Assembly: GCA_013368325.1 (NCBI GenBank)
Contig: JAACJK010000063.1
Span: forward strand, 434,001 to 498,000
Direction: 5' to 3'
DNA from: Ephemerocybe angulata
Taxonomy: Eukaryota; Basidiomycota; Agaricomycetes; Agaricales; Psathyrellaceae
DNA: 64,000 nucleotides
Positions 54,647 through 64,000 of this stretch are shown piece after piece. Position 1 is the first letter of the stretch. Each line of letters starts with the position of its first letter. The translations under genes and the position numbers were made by a program. The notes under the pieces were generated by a model that saw only the letters and a program-made list of their open reading frames with translations, was not told where the DNA came from and searched no databases.

Positions 54647-56950
54647 ACATCATCGCCGTGTAAAAAAGCGCGCTTTCAGCGCGACTTAACCCGCTTATGA
54701 CGTTTGGCGCATGCGCGGCGACGTCCAGCACCCGTTGCGTCGACTCGAACGCGCCTGAGGGCGCGGCGCATCGAAATGCGCGTCATCAGCATGTAAACTC
54801 GCGCCTAGTCACCGCGACTTTACTCTCGGATGACGTTTGGGTATGCGCGGCGCCCGTCGATTTGAACCAATCGCGCCGTATTATACGGCCTCGCCCACCC
54901 AACCCTCTGCAGAGACGTATTCAAGGGCGGCCCGTTGAAGTCATCCCAGAGCACTTCGAATCTCGCCCTCACGGCGGGGTATCTCGTGCTGCTGGGTGAC
55001 GTCCAACAGACCTCGCACCTCGCACGAGCGCCGCGCAGGTGGCGATGGACGGTCAAGAGGAGCGGCACTCCCAAGCGCCCGTTCCAATCCTCGGCGGCAC
55101 TTGCCGAGCCGTCACGTGCCACACCCTGGAAATGCTGCTGTGACGTTTGCCGCACGCCCTGTTGAATTGGTGCAGGGCGCAAACGTCATCTGCATGTAAA
55201 ATCGCGCCTATTCAGCGCGATTTTACCCTCGGATGACGTTCCGCCCGGCGCTCAAGGGCGTGCCCGTTGAAGTCACCCAGAGCACTTCGAATCTCGCCCT
55301 CACGGCGGGGTATCTCGTGCTGCTGGGTGACGTCCAACAGACCTCGCACCTCGCACGAGCGCCGCGCAGGTCGCGATGGACGGTCAAGAGGAGCGGCACT
55401 CCCAAGCGCCCGTGTTCCAATCCTCGGCGGCACTTGCCGAGCCGTCACGTGCCACACGCACGCGGCCTAAGCGCCCTGGAATTGCTGCTGTGACGTTTGC
55501 CGCACGCCCTGTTGAATTGGTGCAGGGCGCAAACGTCATCTGTATGTAAAATCGCGCCTATTCAGCGCGATTTTACCCTCGGATGACGTTCCGCCCGGCG
55601 CTCAAGGGCGTGCCCGTTGAAGTCACCCAGAGCACTTCGAATCTCGCCCTCACGGCGGGGTATCTCGTGCTGCTGGGTGACGTCCAACAGACCTCGCACC
55701 TCGCACGAGCGCCGCGCAGGTGGCGATGGACGGTCAAGAGGAGCGGCACTCCCAAGCGCCCGTGTTCCAATCCTCGGCGGCACTTGCCGAGCCGTCACGC
55801 GCCACACGCACGCGGCCTAAGCGCCCTGGAATTGCTGCGGTGACGTTTGCCGCACGCCCTGTTGAATTGGTGCAGGGCGCAAACGTCATCTGTATGTAAA
55901 ATCGCGCCTATTCAGAGCGATTTTACCCTCGGATGACGTTTGGGTGCCGCAAGCACGCCTCCTTCGCACCTTCCCCTAACTCCGTTCGGAGGCCTTCGCG
56001 CCTCCCAACAAGTACCAGCAACAGCCACCGCACGAGCCCAACCGCTTCCCGCAGTTCAGCACTCATTCCGCTCTCTCCCTATCGAGACCAACTCCACGGT
56101 ATACGCGCCAAAGCGCACGGCGAGCCTCCATCCGAGACGCGTACGCATCGCTGCGCCCGCTTAGGCACATGAATCACCCCTAGTTAACTGGGAAGTATCT
56201 CACCTACTTAACTCCCGCCGTGATTAAACACCCACCACAGCCCAAACACCAATTCACCGAGACCAACTTCGCGGTAGACTGGCCAGCAGCGGCTATGCGC
56301 ATCATCACCCGCGCTGCTCGTTCCCCAAGTCAGGAAAGAGAAGGTACGTCTCTCGCCGACTTACCCTGACAACTCACGCACTCACACGCAATGATCAATC
56401 TAGAGTAACCCTACACTACGAATAAACTACGTATGCGACTACCAATCCAATCTACTCCACCCAAATCGAAGGGCCTAGCGCGAATCTGGAAAATGTCCAA
56501 GGAACTAAAGTCAGTTACGTGTCGCGAATCAATTCGAACTCACGGGCGGTATAACGGCAGCAATCTGCGGTTCGACTGGAATATATTGCGTAATTGAAAA
56601 CGAAATAATTGAAACCCGGGAACTAACCTGATCCCCCGGCGGGATGAAAGAACGCCTTGAAGACTAAAAGCAGACAAATAGCTGGGCTGTGGGGTGAAAG
56701 GTGAGGATGACTACGTGCGGGGTATGCGGAGTGTTGGCGGCCGGAATCAGGGAATTGGGACAGAGTACTGCAGCGAGCGGGCATTGAGTGAGCAGTTAGT
56801 CGATGTCAGAGACCCACCGCACGCGCAGCCGTGTCCCGCGCCCATTCATTTGGCTCGACAACGCGAAATGCGCCCTTGCAGCGCGCAAACGTCATCAGCA
56901 TGTAAAATCGCCCCTAGTCACCGCGATTTTACTCTCGGATGACGTTTGCG
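54647..56950. repeat. Palindromic satellite in the divergent spacer (350-base units)
   Basis: Six long imperfect palindromes occur at about 54647-54715, 54774-54840, 55179-55240, 55529-55590, 55879-55942 and 56883-56950. Each has AAACGTCATC and GTAAAATCGCG on the left mirrored by CGCGATTTTAC and GATGACGTTT on the right. Units between 55211 and 55910 repeat with an exact 350-base period, a more diverged copy precedes them, and a partial copy lies around 56880-57100. Within units a second inverted pair, TGACGTTTGC...GCAAACGTCA, surrounds CGCCCTG..CAGGGCG. The array fills the space between two divergent genes, the chromodomain gene on the left and the JmjC gene on the right. Confidence 0.9.
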
Positions 56951-57360
56951 TATGCGCGGGAGCGCTCGGCGCCCGTCGATTCCAAACGATCGCGGCGCAA
57001 GTCGTGCGTTGAAGTTGCCCAGAGCACTTCGAATCTCGCCCTCACGGCGAGGTATCTCGTGCTACTGAGCGTCTGACGCAGCACCTTGCGCAAGCGCTGA
57101 TCAGGTGAGTGTGCAAAGGGCAAGAGGAGGAGCAGCCAAGCGCCCGCCGCGGCCTTTGCCGAGCCATCAGGTCACGTGACCTTGAGTCATGTGCGCCTCA
57201 CCCGCCGTCTAAGCGCCCGTTCTCCCAGGTCCGTTCGGAGCGCTGGGATCCCGCATAAAAAACCCCAAATATATTATAAACTCATATATATATTTAGTTC
57301 TTTCATGGCTGCTTTCCCCGTTCCACCGCAAGTAGCCCTGCAGTTTATTCCAGAATCCAA
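56951..57360. other. JmjC promoter side of the spacer, AT-rich TATA-like stretch
   Basis: Bases 57261-57296 include AATATATTATAAACTC and ATATATATATT, about 140-170 bases before the JmjC ATG. A short frame starting at 57305 stops within the hairpin and is not supported as a gene. Confidence 0.4.
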
Positions 57361-57399
57361 GCTTACTAAGCTTTTCACTGGGTGAAAAGCTTAGTAAGC
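57361..57399. promoter_or_regulatory. Perfect 18-base inverted repeat with 3-base loop
   Basis: GCTTACTAAGCTTTTCAC, the loop TGG, and its exact complement form a hairpin 33 bases before the JmjC start codon. If it lies in the transcript leader it would be a strong barrier to ribosome scanning. As DNA it could be an operator-like dimer site or the footprint of an excised or hairpin-ended element. Confidence 0.9.
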
Positions 57400-57432
57400 A
57401 TCTGATTTGCCCCACCGATTTTCCAGGCGCCC

Positions 57433-60400
57433 ATGTCTGACCTGAACCACCGCCTTCGTCCTCGCCACACCATGCCGACCCCCGTCATTAGATTGTGGCT
57501 GGCGTGCTTCGAATTCGCCACAGGCCTCCCGAATCACACCGGCAGCATGGCGGAGCTAATATCAGACAATTCTCCTCTGCAGGTGCGCCCTTATAAGCGC
57601 CCGCGTTATGAGACACGCTAACAATTCTCTAGAACCTAGCGCTAAAGCTCGATAATATGGAGCGGCGTCTCATGTCTGGCGATGAGAGCGCGCTCGCCAT
57701 GGGTATCCAGTACTACACCGGTGAAAAGCTCGCTCCCGGTCTACCAGAGCCAGGGGGCGCTCCTCCACCCGCCATAACCCAAACCCTGGCTCTTCTAGTT
57801 GCATGCTACCGCGTCATCGACTACCACCTGTTCCGATCCGGCAAGCTAGAGGGTCCGCCGCCTCGTCGCCCTGCCCCGATTTCCTTCTCCAAGCAAGCGT
57901 ACGCCATCGACGACTGGGTGAAGAAGGTCAACGGCTTCCGCACGGAGCTCCCGCGCGATTACGGCCGAGGATCTCTTCCATCATCCTCCATGCAGTCTTC
58001 TCCCGACGATCCACCGACTCTCGTCAAGAACTTGCTCCTCTGGAAGAAGAACGAGAACATTCTCAAGGTCCAGTATAATCTCTATCGCTGCGCCCTGTTC
58101 CTCGCGTATCTCTGCTCTCCCTCTGGTATCTCGGTGCGTAGTGCCAATATTTCTCTCGCTGTCTCTAACTGGTTTTCAGGACCCATTCACCGCTGCGAAC
58201 GCGAAAGAATTCTTTGCAGACGCCGCCAACTTGCCTGGGTGAGTCTTATCGACGGTCGACACGCCGGAAAACCAACGTCCTAACTCCGTCCAGCTCCGAT
58301 AAACTGAGTGAGGGTGAGCTCGAGCAGATTTCGACCTTCATGGAGGACTCCAAGGGGCACTTCTACTTCCAAATTCCGTTTCTGTCCTCTCCTCTTCGCC
58401 TCATCGCCGCGGCGGACATTGGGAAGGCAAGGTGGACTCCGAAATGGATCATTCAGGTGAGCACAGTCCCAAAAGCACAAATGGACCCGCCCTAACTCGC
58501 TGTCAAGGACGCACTAAACCGCAGCAATCGACCGCGGGTCTTGAAGGCAGCCGAAGAAGCCGTAGCTGCAGCTGCTCTCGACGTGGCTTTCTCCGGGGTG
58601 AACGCCTCAGCCGCGCTCTCTACAGCTGCAGAGCGCTTGGCGGTGATTCTCCAAGGCACAGCCAATTTCGAACCTACGTGGTTTGTCCTGCAGAACAATC
58701 CCCCGTCACCTCCCGTCGTTGAGCCCCTTCCATCACCTCCCGTCATTGAGCCCCCTCCATCACCTCCCGTCATCGAGAAACCCCCGTCAACTCCCACCAG
58801 CGAGCGCCCACCCAAGAGGAAGACTCCCCCCATCCCGTCATTGACACCTCATGTCAGTCCCCCTCAAAAGAAGCGGAGTCTCTCCGTTACCACAGGTGGC
58901 CCATCCACTTCGTTCTCCAGCCCCCTCACTCCTCCTCCCTCGACACCACGCCTCACCCCGCCTAGAGATCGCTCGCCTTTCTCCGACATTACAGTGGATC
59001 AGACCGATCCTGAAATGGCGATCGATTCTCCTGCATCATCCTACGGCCCCGTGCTGCAACCTCAGCGGAGCCTAAGCATACTCAGGTACAAGAGCTCGAG
59101 GGCCCGGCTCTCCCCATCTCACTCATTGCCATGGATGCTTTACAGAGGCGAGATAAACTACAACTACGAAGGGAGGGAGGATGTGAGACAAGAAGAGGAT
59201 ACTCCGCAGGACGAACTCATGACGGATATGACCGCGGGCCGATTAGAAGGTGTAGGGCAGGAGATCAACGACGCTAGGGATGCCGATGTTGTAGACTCCG
59301 AAAGGGAGAGCGAAGAGGAGGAGACGGTCGATTCCGAAACGGAGGGGAAGATCGGTGTCAAGGCGGGGGTCGAGGCCGATGGCGAAGCGGATGCGGAGGG
59401 TGAAGTGGATGCGGAGGGTGAAGTGGATGCGGAGGGTGAAGCGGTCGGCGTAGCGGATGTTGAGCGTGGAGTGGATGCTGACGAGGGGAGCGACGAGGGG
59501 AGTGCTGACGAGGGGAGCGACGAAGAGAATGCTGACAAGGGGAGCGACGAAGAGAATTCTGACAAGGGGAGCGACGAAGAGAATGTGGTCGGCGTCGAGG
59601 GGAGTGCTGACGAGGGGAGCGACGAAGAGAATGCTGACAAGGGGAGCGACGAAGAGAATTCTGACAAGGGGAGCGACGAAGAGAATGTGGTCGGCGTCGA
59701 AGCTGAGGATGCAGAGGATCGGTTCGTTGTAGACACCGAGAAGGGCGCCGGTGATCTCGACGCCAATGGGGAGCGGGATTCGGTCGAGCTTGCGGAAGCT
59801 CTCAACCTCTTATCCATGCCGCGTCAGAGGGTCGATCCTGGTCTCCCCAAGTTTATACCATCCTCCCAGAGCGGTCCTTCCAAGCGCGTACTCGGGGAAA
59901 GGACTGTTCTGTTCCACGACATCCGCGGGTTGGCACACCCGTACACTCCCTGCATGACCGTGAGTACTAAGCGTAATAGCCTGGACGCCGCTTATTCTCC
60001 CAACTAATACAGCCGGCGGAACTCAAACAATTCTACGCGTTCATGGACGCTGCAGAATCTTGGTACGTGCACGGTAAACCGCGTCATGTTACCGCTCCGT
60101 CAACGTCTGCGTTCCTACGCTATGATGCCGACAAGTTCAAGTCTGATCCTGCCAACGCGCGGCGGGCATTTGCGACCCAGAACATCGTCATCCCCGCTTC
60201 GGAGTTCAAGGAGGTCGAGCTTAGCGCGGAGTTGATCGAGGAGACCGAGGCCCTCGGACGCGTTCGCGTCATGCAAGACTACTCTTTGCTTAGCAAGAAG
60301 AATCGCGGCAACGGCATTCGTGTCTCTGCCACTCTTCGAGATCTCCTTAACGAAGATTCCGAGGGCCACCGCGGCAAGGTTCTCAACGGGCTTGACAACC

Positions 60401-61773
60401 CTATGAACGCAGCTGTGACTCGTGGACCGCTCTTCTCCGATGTTGTAGCCGCGTCCGAGACGACGGAGTGCCCGATTCCTGGATCAAGCAACTACCCCAC
60501 CACAGACGCCAGGTGGGCTCTGGTGGCGAACAAGGACGCACATCACGACTGGCACGTGGACTCTAACGGGGCGGCTACCTTCATTCACAACAGGGCCGGC
60601 GGAAAGGCATGGTTTGTTGCAGTACCTATCGACGGCGGTCCAGCACTCCCCTTCTTTGCTGTGTTGGACCGTTTTATCAAACAGTGGGACACTGGCGATG
60701 CGGGTCTGGGACGCTGGCGCATCGAAGTGATTTACCTTGGACCAGGAGATATGTAGTGAGTTCATCGCTTACAGGTCAAGGTGCTTAGTTAACCTTTATC
60801 CAGCTTCCAACAACCTCTCACGGTTCACGCTGTGTGGACCACGAAGAGCGCTCTGTGTCATGGCGGACATTTCTACTGCTCTACCACGTTCGCACACTCC
60901 GCTGCCGCCCTCATTGGCGCCTTTCACCTTGAGCAGGTGATCACCAACACTCGCCACCTTCCCCTCTTCAAACTTTGGCTCAGGCAGGTCATCTTTTACT
61001 ACGACCTCCTCGTCTGCAAGGGCACGTCACCAGCGAATGTTGACGTTCTGGGCGTCGACCTTCTGGGAGACTGGGGTTCATTCCACGGCTTCGTCATGCT
61101 TCACGTCACTGCTGCTCTTGCCTTTGTCCTCGATCCTCGCACGTATGAGAATGACGAAGAGGAAAAGTTCACAGAGGACGCTGTCGTCATGGCTCTCTAT
61201 GCCCGAGGAGCAGCCCTGGCCACTATGGAGTGCTTAGGCAGACAGGGGCTTACGGTCCGCGTACCTGGCAACAAGCGTCCGCAGCGAGCGGACGCTTATT
61301 TCGCCGAGACCCTTCTAGAGCAGTCACTTCTTTTGGTCCGCGCATGCGACGCCATCGAGCGCGACGTTGAGGACGACTCAAGTGATGAAGACTCGAACGA
61401 TGGAGATTCGCACGACGGGGACTCGGACGCATCTCATCTCCCTAAGGTCGGCCCCGCGACCTGGAACCGCGCCCGTCTAATATCCGTACTGAACGATGCG
61501 CTATCCCATAACACCAAGCTTCAGGGCGCCTTTTCTTGTGCTGTGGGGAAGTTGGATCCCCAATCCCCCAGCTACCCCATTCCTACCATCCCACTTCAGC
61601 TTGAGGGAGAAACACAACTCACCGGCATCCCCCCACGTCCTACCGAACATGATCTCGTCATCGTCGCCGGCCGAGGTCTCACCGACCTCTCCCGCACCCG
61701 CTTCCGAAGGATGATGCAGGTTGTAAAGATCAAGGAGGAGGCCGTCGAGGTTGAGAATTTTGATGGACAGTGA
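57433..61773 (+). CDS. JmjC-domain protein with long acidic linker (1345 aa, 7 exons)
   Basis: Exons 57433-57582, 57633-58133, 58180-58238, 58294-58456, 58508-59959, 60013-60755 and 60804-61773 join in frame through introns of 46-55 bases. After about 300 helical residues come a Pro/Ser-rich region with PSPPVIEPP repeats and basic KKR motifs, then a strongly acidic repeat region. The JmjC core follows: DAHHDWHVDSNGAATF gives the iron-binding His956 and Asp958, and MYFQQPLTVHAVWTT gives the distal His1031, followed by CHGGHFY. That HxD..H set is typical of JmjC 2OG oxygenases (lysine demethylases or hydroxylases). An acidic DSNDGDSHDGDSD loop lies nearer the C-terminus. No PHD or other reader domain was seen. 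The substrate is unproven. Confidence 0.82.
59501..59704 (+). repeat. 102-base coding duplication inside the JmjC acidic linker
   Basis: Two apparently exact copies start AGTGCTGACGAGGGGAGCG. Each encodes 34 residues built from smaller GSDEEN(A/S)DK repeats. The high copy identity suggests recent slippage or gene conversion and a length-variable linker. Confidence 0.92.
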
Positions 61774-61878
61774 TAGGTAGCCGGATTAACAATTTACTCA
61801 GACTCGATACGAATTATTTTTTAAGTAGAGACTATATTCGCTAATGGTACGAGGAACATTCGAGCAGATCTAGATTCG

Positions 61879-63084
61879 TTAGAGTGCGCCCTGTCCGGTT
61901 CCACTTCCAGACGCATCGGCCGGCGCAGCCATCTCTTGTCGCCTCTTCGCCTCCTGCTTCCTCCATCGAGACTCCCTTTGCTTAGATTTATTTTTCTCAG
62001 CTTTCTCCCTCTTTGCTTTCTCGGAATTCCGCGCTCGATTATCCAAGAAAGCAGTCGCGCGGTCTTGGTTCCTCGCCGCAAGCCTAGTGCGGCGCTCCTC
62101 CATTGCCGCCGCTGCGGGTCCGTGGTTCGTTGGCTCCTGAGGCCCCTCTGGTATCGATTGGACCACCGCTTCCATCCCATCGGTAGGAGCGCAGTCGACA
62201 CATGGGCACGAGGATCCAAACCACTCTTCCCCATAGTTCACGGTGATCTCCTCTCCCGCCACCACATCCCTCGTAGTCCGAGCAATGAACGCTGAAGTTC
62301 TTGGGATGTATACGTACTAACGGGAGCGGTAAGTTTGTCTTATCCGAGTCCGGTGATTAGGCCCACTTACTTCAGCATTGAATGACCGACATAGGTGGTT
62401 CACCATCCGCAAAGGTCCGACGAGCACCCGCTCCGATCCAGCCTCCTGGTTCTGGCCATCGGCGACCCTGATTGCGGATAAGGATGAATGGCGTGATTCG
62501 TTATCACCAGGCATGATACCCAAGGCCTCCCAAATATCCACGCCGCCTCGAATATCCATTCGAGCAAAGATCCCAAAGCCTTTCTGGGAGTAAGCGCCCA
62601 TTTTCGAAACGCCTAATCGAACCACGCTCCTGGGAGAAATGACCATGGCATACGCCGCAACGAACCTTGGATCTTTCCATCAACGACTCAGGACGCAAGA
62701 AACAAGTTTACCGACTCACCACTCCACGCAGTCGAGCATCGCTATGCTAAGCGCCCGACAGCCTCGGTCTGACCCTCCATCTACCTGTCGCCTTCTTACG
62801 AGGGCTGAACGAACTTTCTTCGCAGCCGCAAGGTAGGTGCTGGCGCGTGATAGCTCAAACAGATCCTTGTGTTCCTCGAACGTATCTCGGATCGTCAAGA
62901 GAGTCAGACCAGAGACGCCGACAGAAGTCCCTACAATCTGTGGAATGTGGGCTTCGGGCCTGCTTGGGCTGGCTGGCGCAAACAGAGCCAGCACGACCAG
63001 GTCATCCGCGGAGATCGCGTCTGTCGAGGTCATGAGAGGCGCGGACGATAGCGCTTTTGCAACAAGTTCAGCTTGGGAGGACAT
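61879..63084 (-). CDS. SET-domain lysine methyltransferase-like protein (365 aa, 3 exons)
   Basis: Exons 63084-62720, 62665-62371 and 62316-61879 join in phase through introns of 54 bases each. Residues 1-120 are a helical region without a known domain. The SET domain follows: KGFGIFARMDIRGG with the cofactor-binding GFG at 151-153, NHLC then RSFNAEY (211-221), and FIARTTRDVVAGEEITVNYG with the catalytic Tyr248. CPCVDC right after it looks like a short post-SET zinc motif. The C-terminal 90 residues are basic with many KR/ER pairs, possibly a nucleic-acid-binding or nuclear signal. The gene converges with the JmjC gene, 105 bases between stops, and shares a 155-base divergent promoter with the small gene on its right. 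The target lysine cannot be told from sequence. Confidence 0.82.
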
Positions 63085-63239
63085 CGCAGTCAGGAGGAGA
63101 AAGAGCCACGGGGCGACCGCGTGTTCGAAATCAAAACATCATTGATCGGAAGGTATAAGATCTCCGCTCAAGGCGCACTTTCAACGGTCATCCTCAACAC
63201 CCACTCGCGCAGCCCCTCTGAGCTGAGCAACGGCAGAAT

Positions 63240-63761
63240 ATGAACATATCTCCGAAATTGGTGGAGAGGGTGAGTGGTAGATCTACACCGGTGGGTAGAT
63301 ACATCTAAATGCCCGCACATTCACCTAGGTTAGATCAGCCTCCAAAGAGAACAGAGATCCCAATCGCAGTGGCGAAACTAAGCCTCGTCCCCGGAAACAC
63401 ATTCAAGCAACGGGCTGGGAACTCTGGAAGCTTGCGTATGCCGAGTTCCACGAAGAAAAACAACAAAAAATCGAAGACTCAAACCGGAAAGACGGGGAGA
63501 AGCGGCAAGTGAAGTTCGCCGACGAGGTTGAGGTAATCCCGCGATCGCCCCGCCCGCAGAAACCTGTCAGTGTCTTTTAGAATAGCTGCTGTTAAACCTA
63601 TCATTCACCTCCAATTTCATTAGATCAATGCCGCTCGCCTTCTATTCAAGCGAAGGCGGCAGCAAGAAAATTTGCAGAGATTGAAGCGGGTGAAGGGCAA
63701 ATCGCACTTTGCGCCTGCGCCCCGCCGCACCGCCAATGTGACAGCTCCAACCCCTATTTAG
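63240..63761 (+). CDS. Small basic protein of unknown function (134 aa, 3 exons)
   Basis: Exon 63240-63269 (MNISPKLVER), exon 63329-63565 and exon 63624-63761 join in phase 0 through introns of 59 and 58 bases. The protein is rich in Lys and Arg. It contains TGWELWKLAYAEFHEEKQQK, an amphipathic aromatic helix, then RQVKFADEVEVIPRSP, which is reminiscent of RVxF-type phosphatase-1 docking (KVKF/QVKF plus downstream acids), and a basic tail LLFKRRRQQENLQRLKRVK. A PP1-binding role is only a hypothesis from this motif. The ATG lies 155 bases from the divergent SET gene, so the two may be co-expressed. Confidence 0.6.
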
Positions 63762-64000
63762 TCCTATCTTTATTTCAACAATCCTGTACTACAGTAGGCT
63801 CTGGTAGATGTCTTAGCAGCTAGACTAACTCTTATCAACGACGGAGATCTCCTCCGGTTTCAACCGTCTCCACCCTCCATGTGGCACTCGGATCAACCAT
63901 TCGCCCCTCCCTCCACTATTTAAACTCCCGGCCTGTGCCTAAGCTAACCGCAATCCTCCCTTCATACCAAGCACTTTGCCATGGGGCATATCTGTGGAAC
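63762..64000. other. Right edge, no gene seen
   Basis: No open frame with support. The sequence ends in CT-rich DNA that could be the leader of a gene beyond the window (an ATG occurs near 63980). Confidence 0.35.

Noticed and set aside
54820..55820. Repeated 65-120-residue frames in the 350-base satellite
   Set aside because: The same frames recur on both strands because the DNA unit repeats; they are cut by unit boundaries and lack any gene structure.
57305..57385. Upstream first exon of the JmjC gene starting MAAFPVPPQ
   Set aside because: Its frame stops inside the hairpin and no donor joins it to the downstream exon; the ATG at 57433 starts a well-phased exon.
59164..59817. Minus-strand frame of 217 residues rich in Ser/Pro/Leu
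   Set aside because: It is the complement of the acidic repeat in the JmjC gene, whose plus-strand exon joins precisely to JmjC exons.

Overview
The window reads as nuclear DNA of a filamentous fungus, most likely a basidiomycete of the Agaricomycetes type. Genes carry many short introns of about 41-75 bases with GT..AG ends, often with a CTAAC-like branch point. There are small secreted proteins, relatives of SR-protein kinases, long-terminal-repeat retrotransposons and a decayed COP9 signalosome gene. No rRNA gene, convincing tRNA gene or CRISPR locus was seen. The species cannot be named from the sequence. All exon models were spliced by eye.

Left part (1-9 kb): remnants of SR-protein-kinase-like genes lie beside pyrimidine-rich repeats (1-1.1 kb and 5.2-6.7 kb). 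On the minus strand at 2.1-3.4 kb is an apparently intact four-exon relative that has lost the three key catalytic residues and so looks like a pseudokinase. A 57-residue secreted protein with six mature cysteines follows at 8.4-8.8 kb. Next (9.0-18.2 kb) is a complete, very young Ty3/gypsy element. Its two 233-base LTRs are identical, it has a TGACC target duplication, and it keeps one 2,796-codon open frame with an unusual C-terminal extension.

Middle part (18-46 kb): gene-poor. It holds a small secreted protein (20.4 kb), a secreted precursor with eight 18-residue repeats ending in dibasic sites (24.5 kb), a Thr/Pro-rich cysteine-containing secreted protein (28.8 kb), diverged segmental duplications (25-41 kb), a young non-autonomous copia-type element carrying only gag (31.96-33.74 kb), and a CSN1 pseudogene (42.7-43.8 kb). 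At 45.7-46.5 kb is a striking array of 29-base palindromes.

Right part (46.7-63.8 kb): a compact island of chromatin-type genes. These are a large protein with a 2-oxoglutarate/Fe(II)-dioxygenase-like core, an Spt5-like NGN/KOW protein, a KOW-like plus chromodomain protein, a JmjC protein with a long acidic linker, a SET-domain methyltransferase, and a small basic protein. The chromodomain and JmjC genes diverge from a 3.3-kb spacer filled with palindromic 350-base satellite units. The island thus puts candidate writer, reader and eraser domains and elongation-factor-like parts side by side. This grouping is the most notable feature of the window; a joint function is inference.
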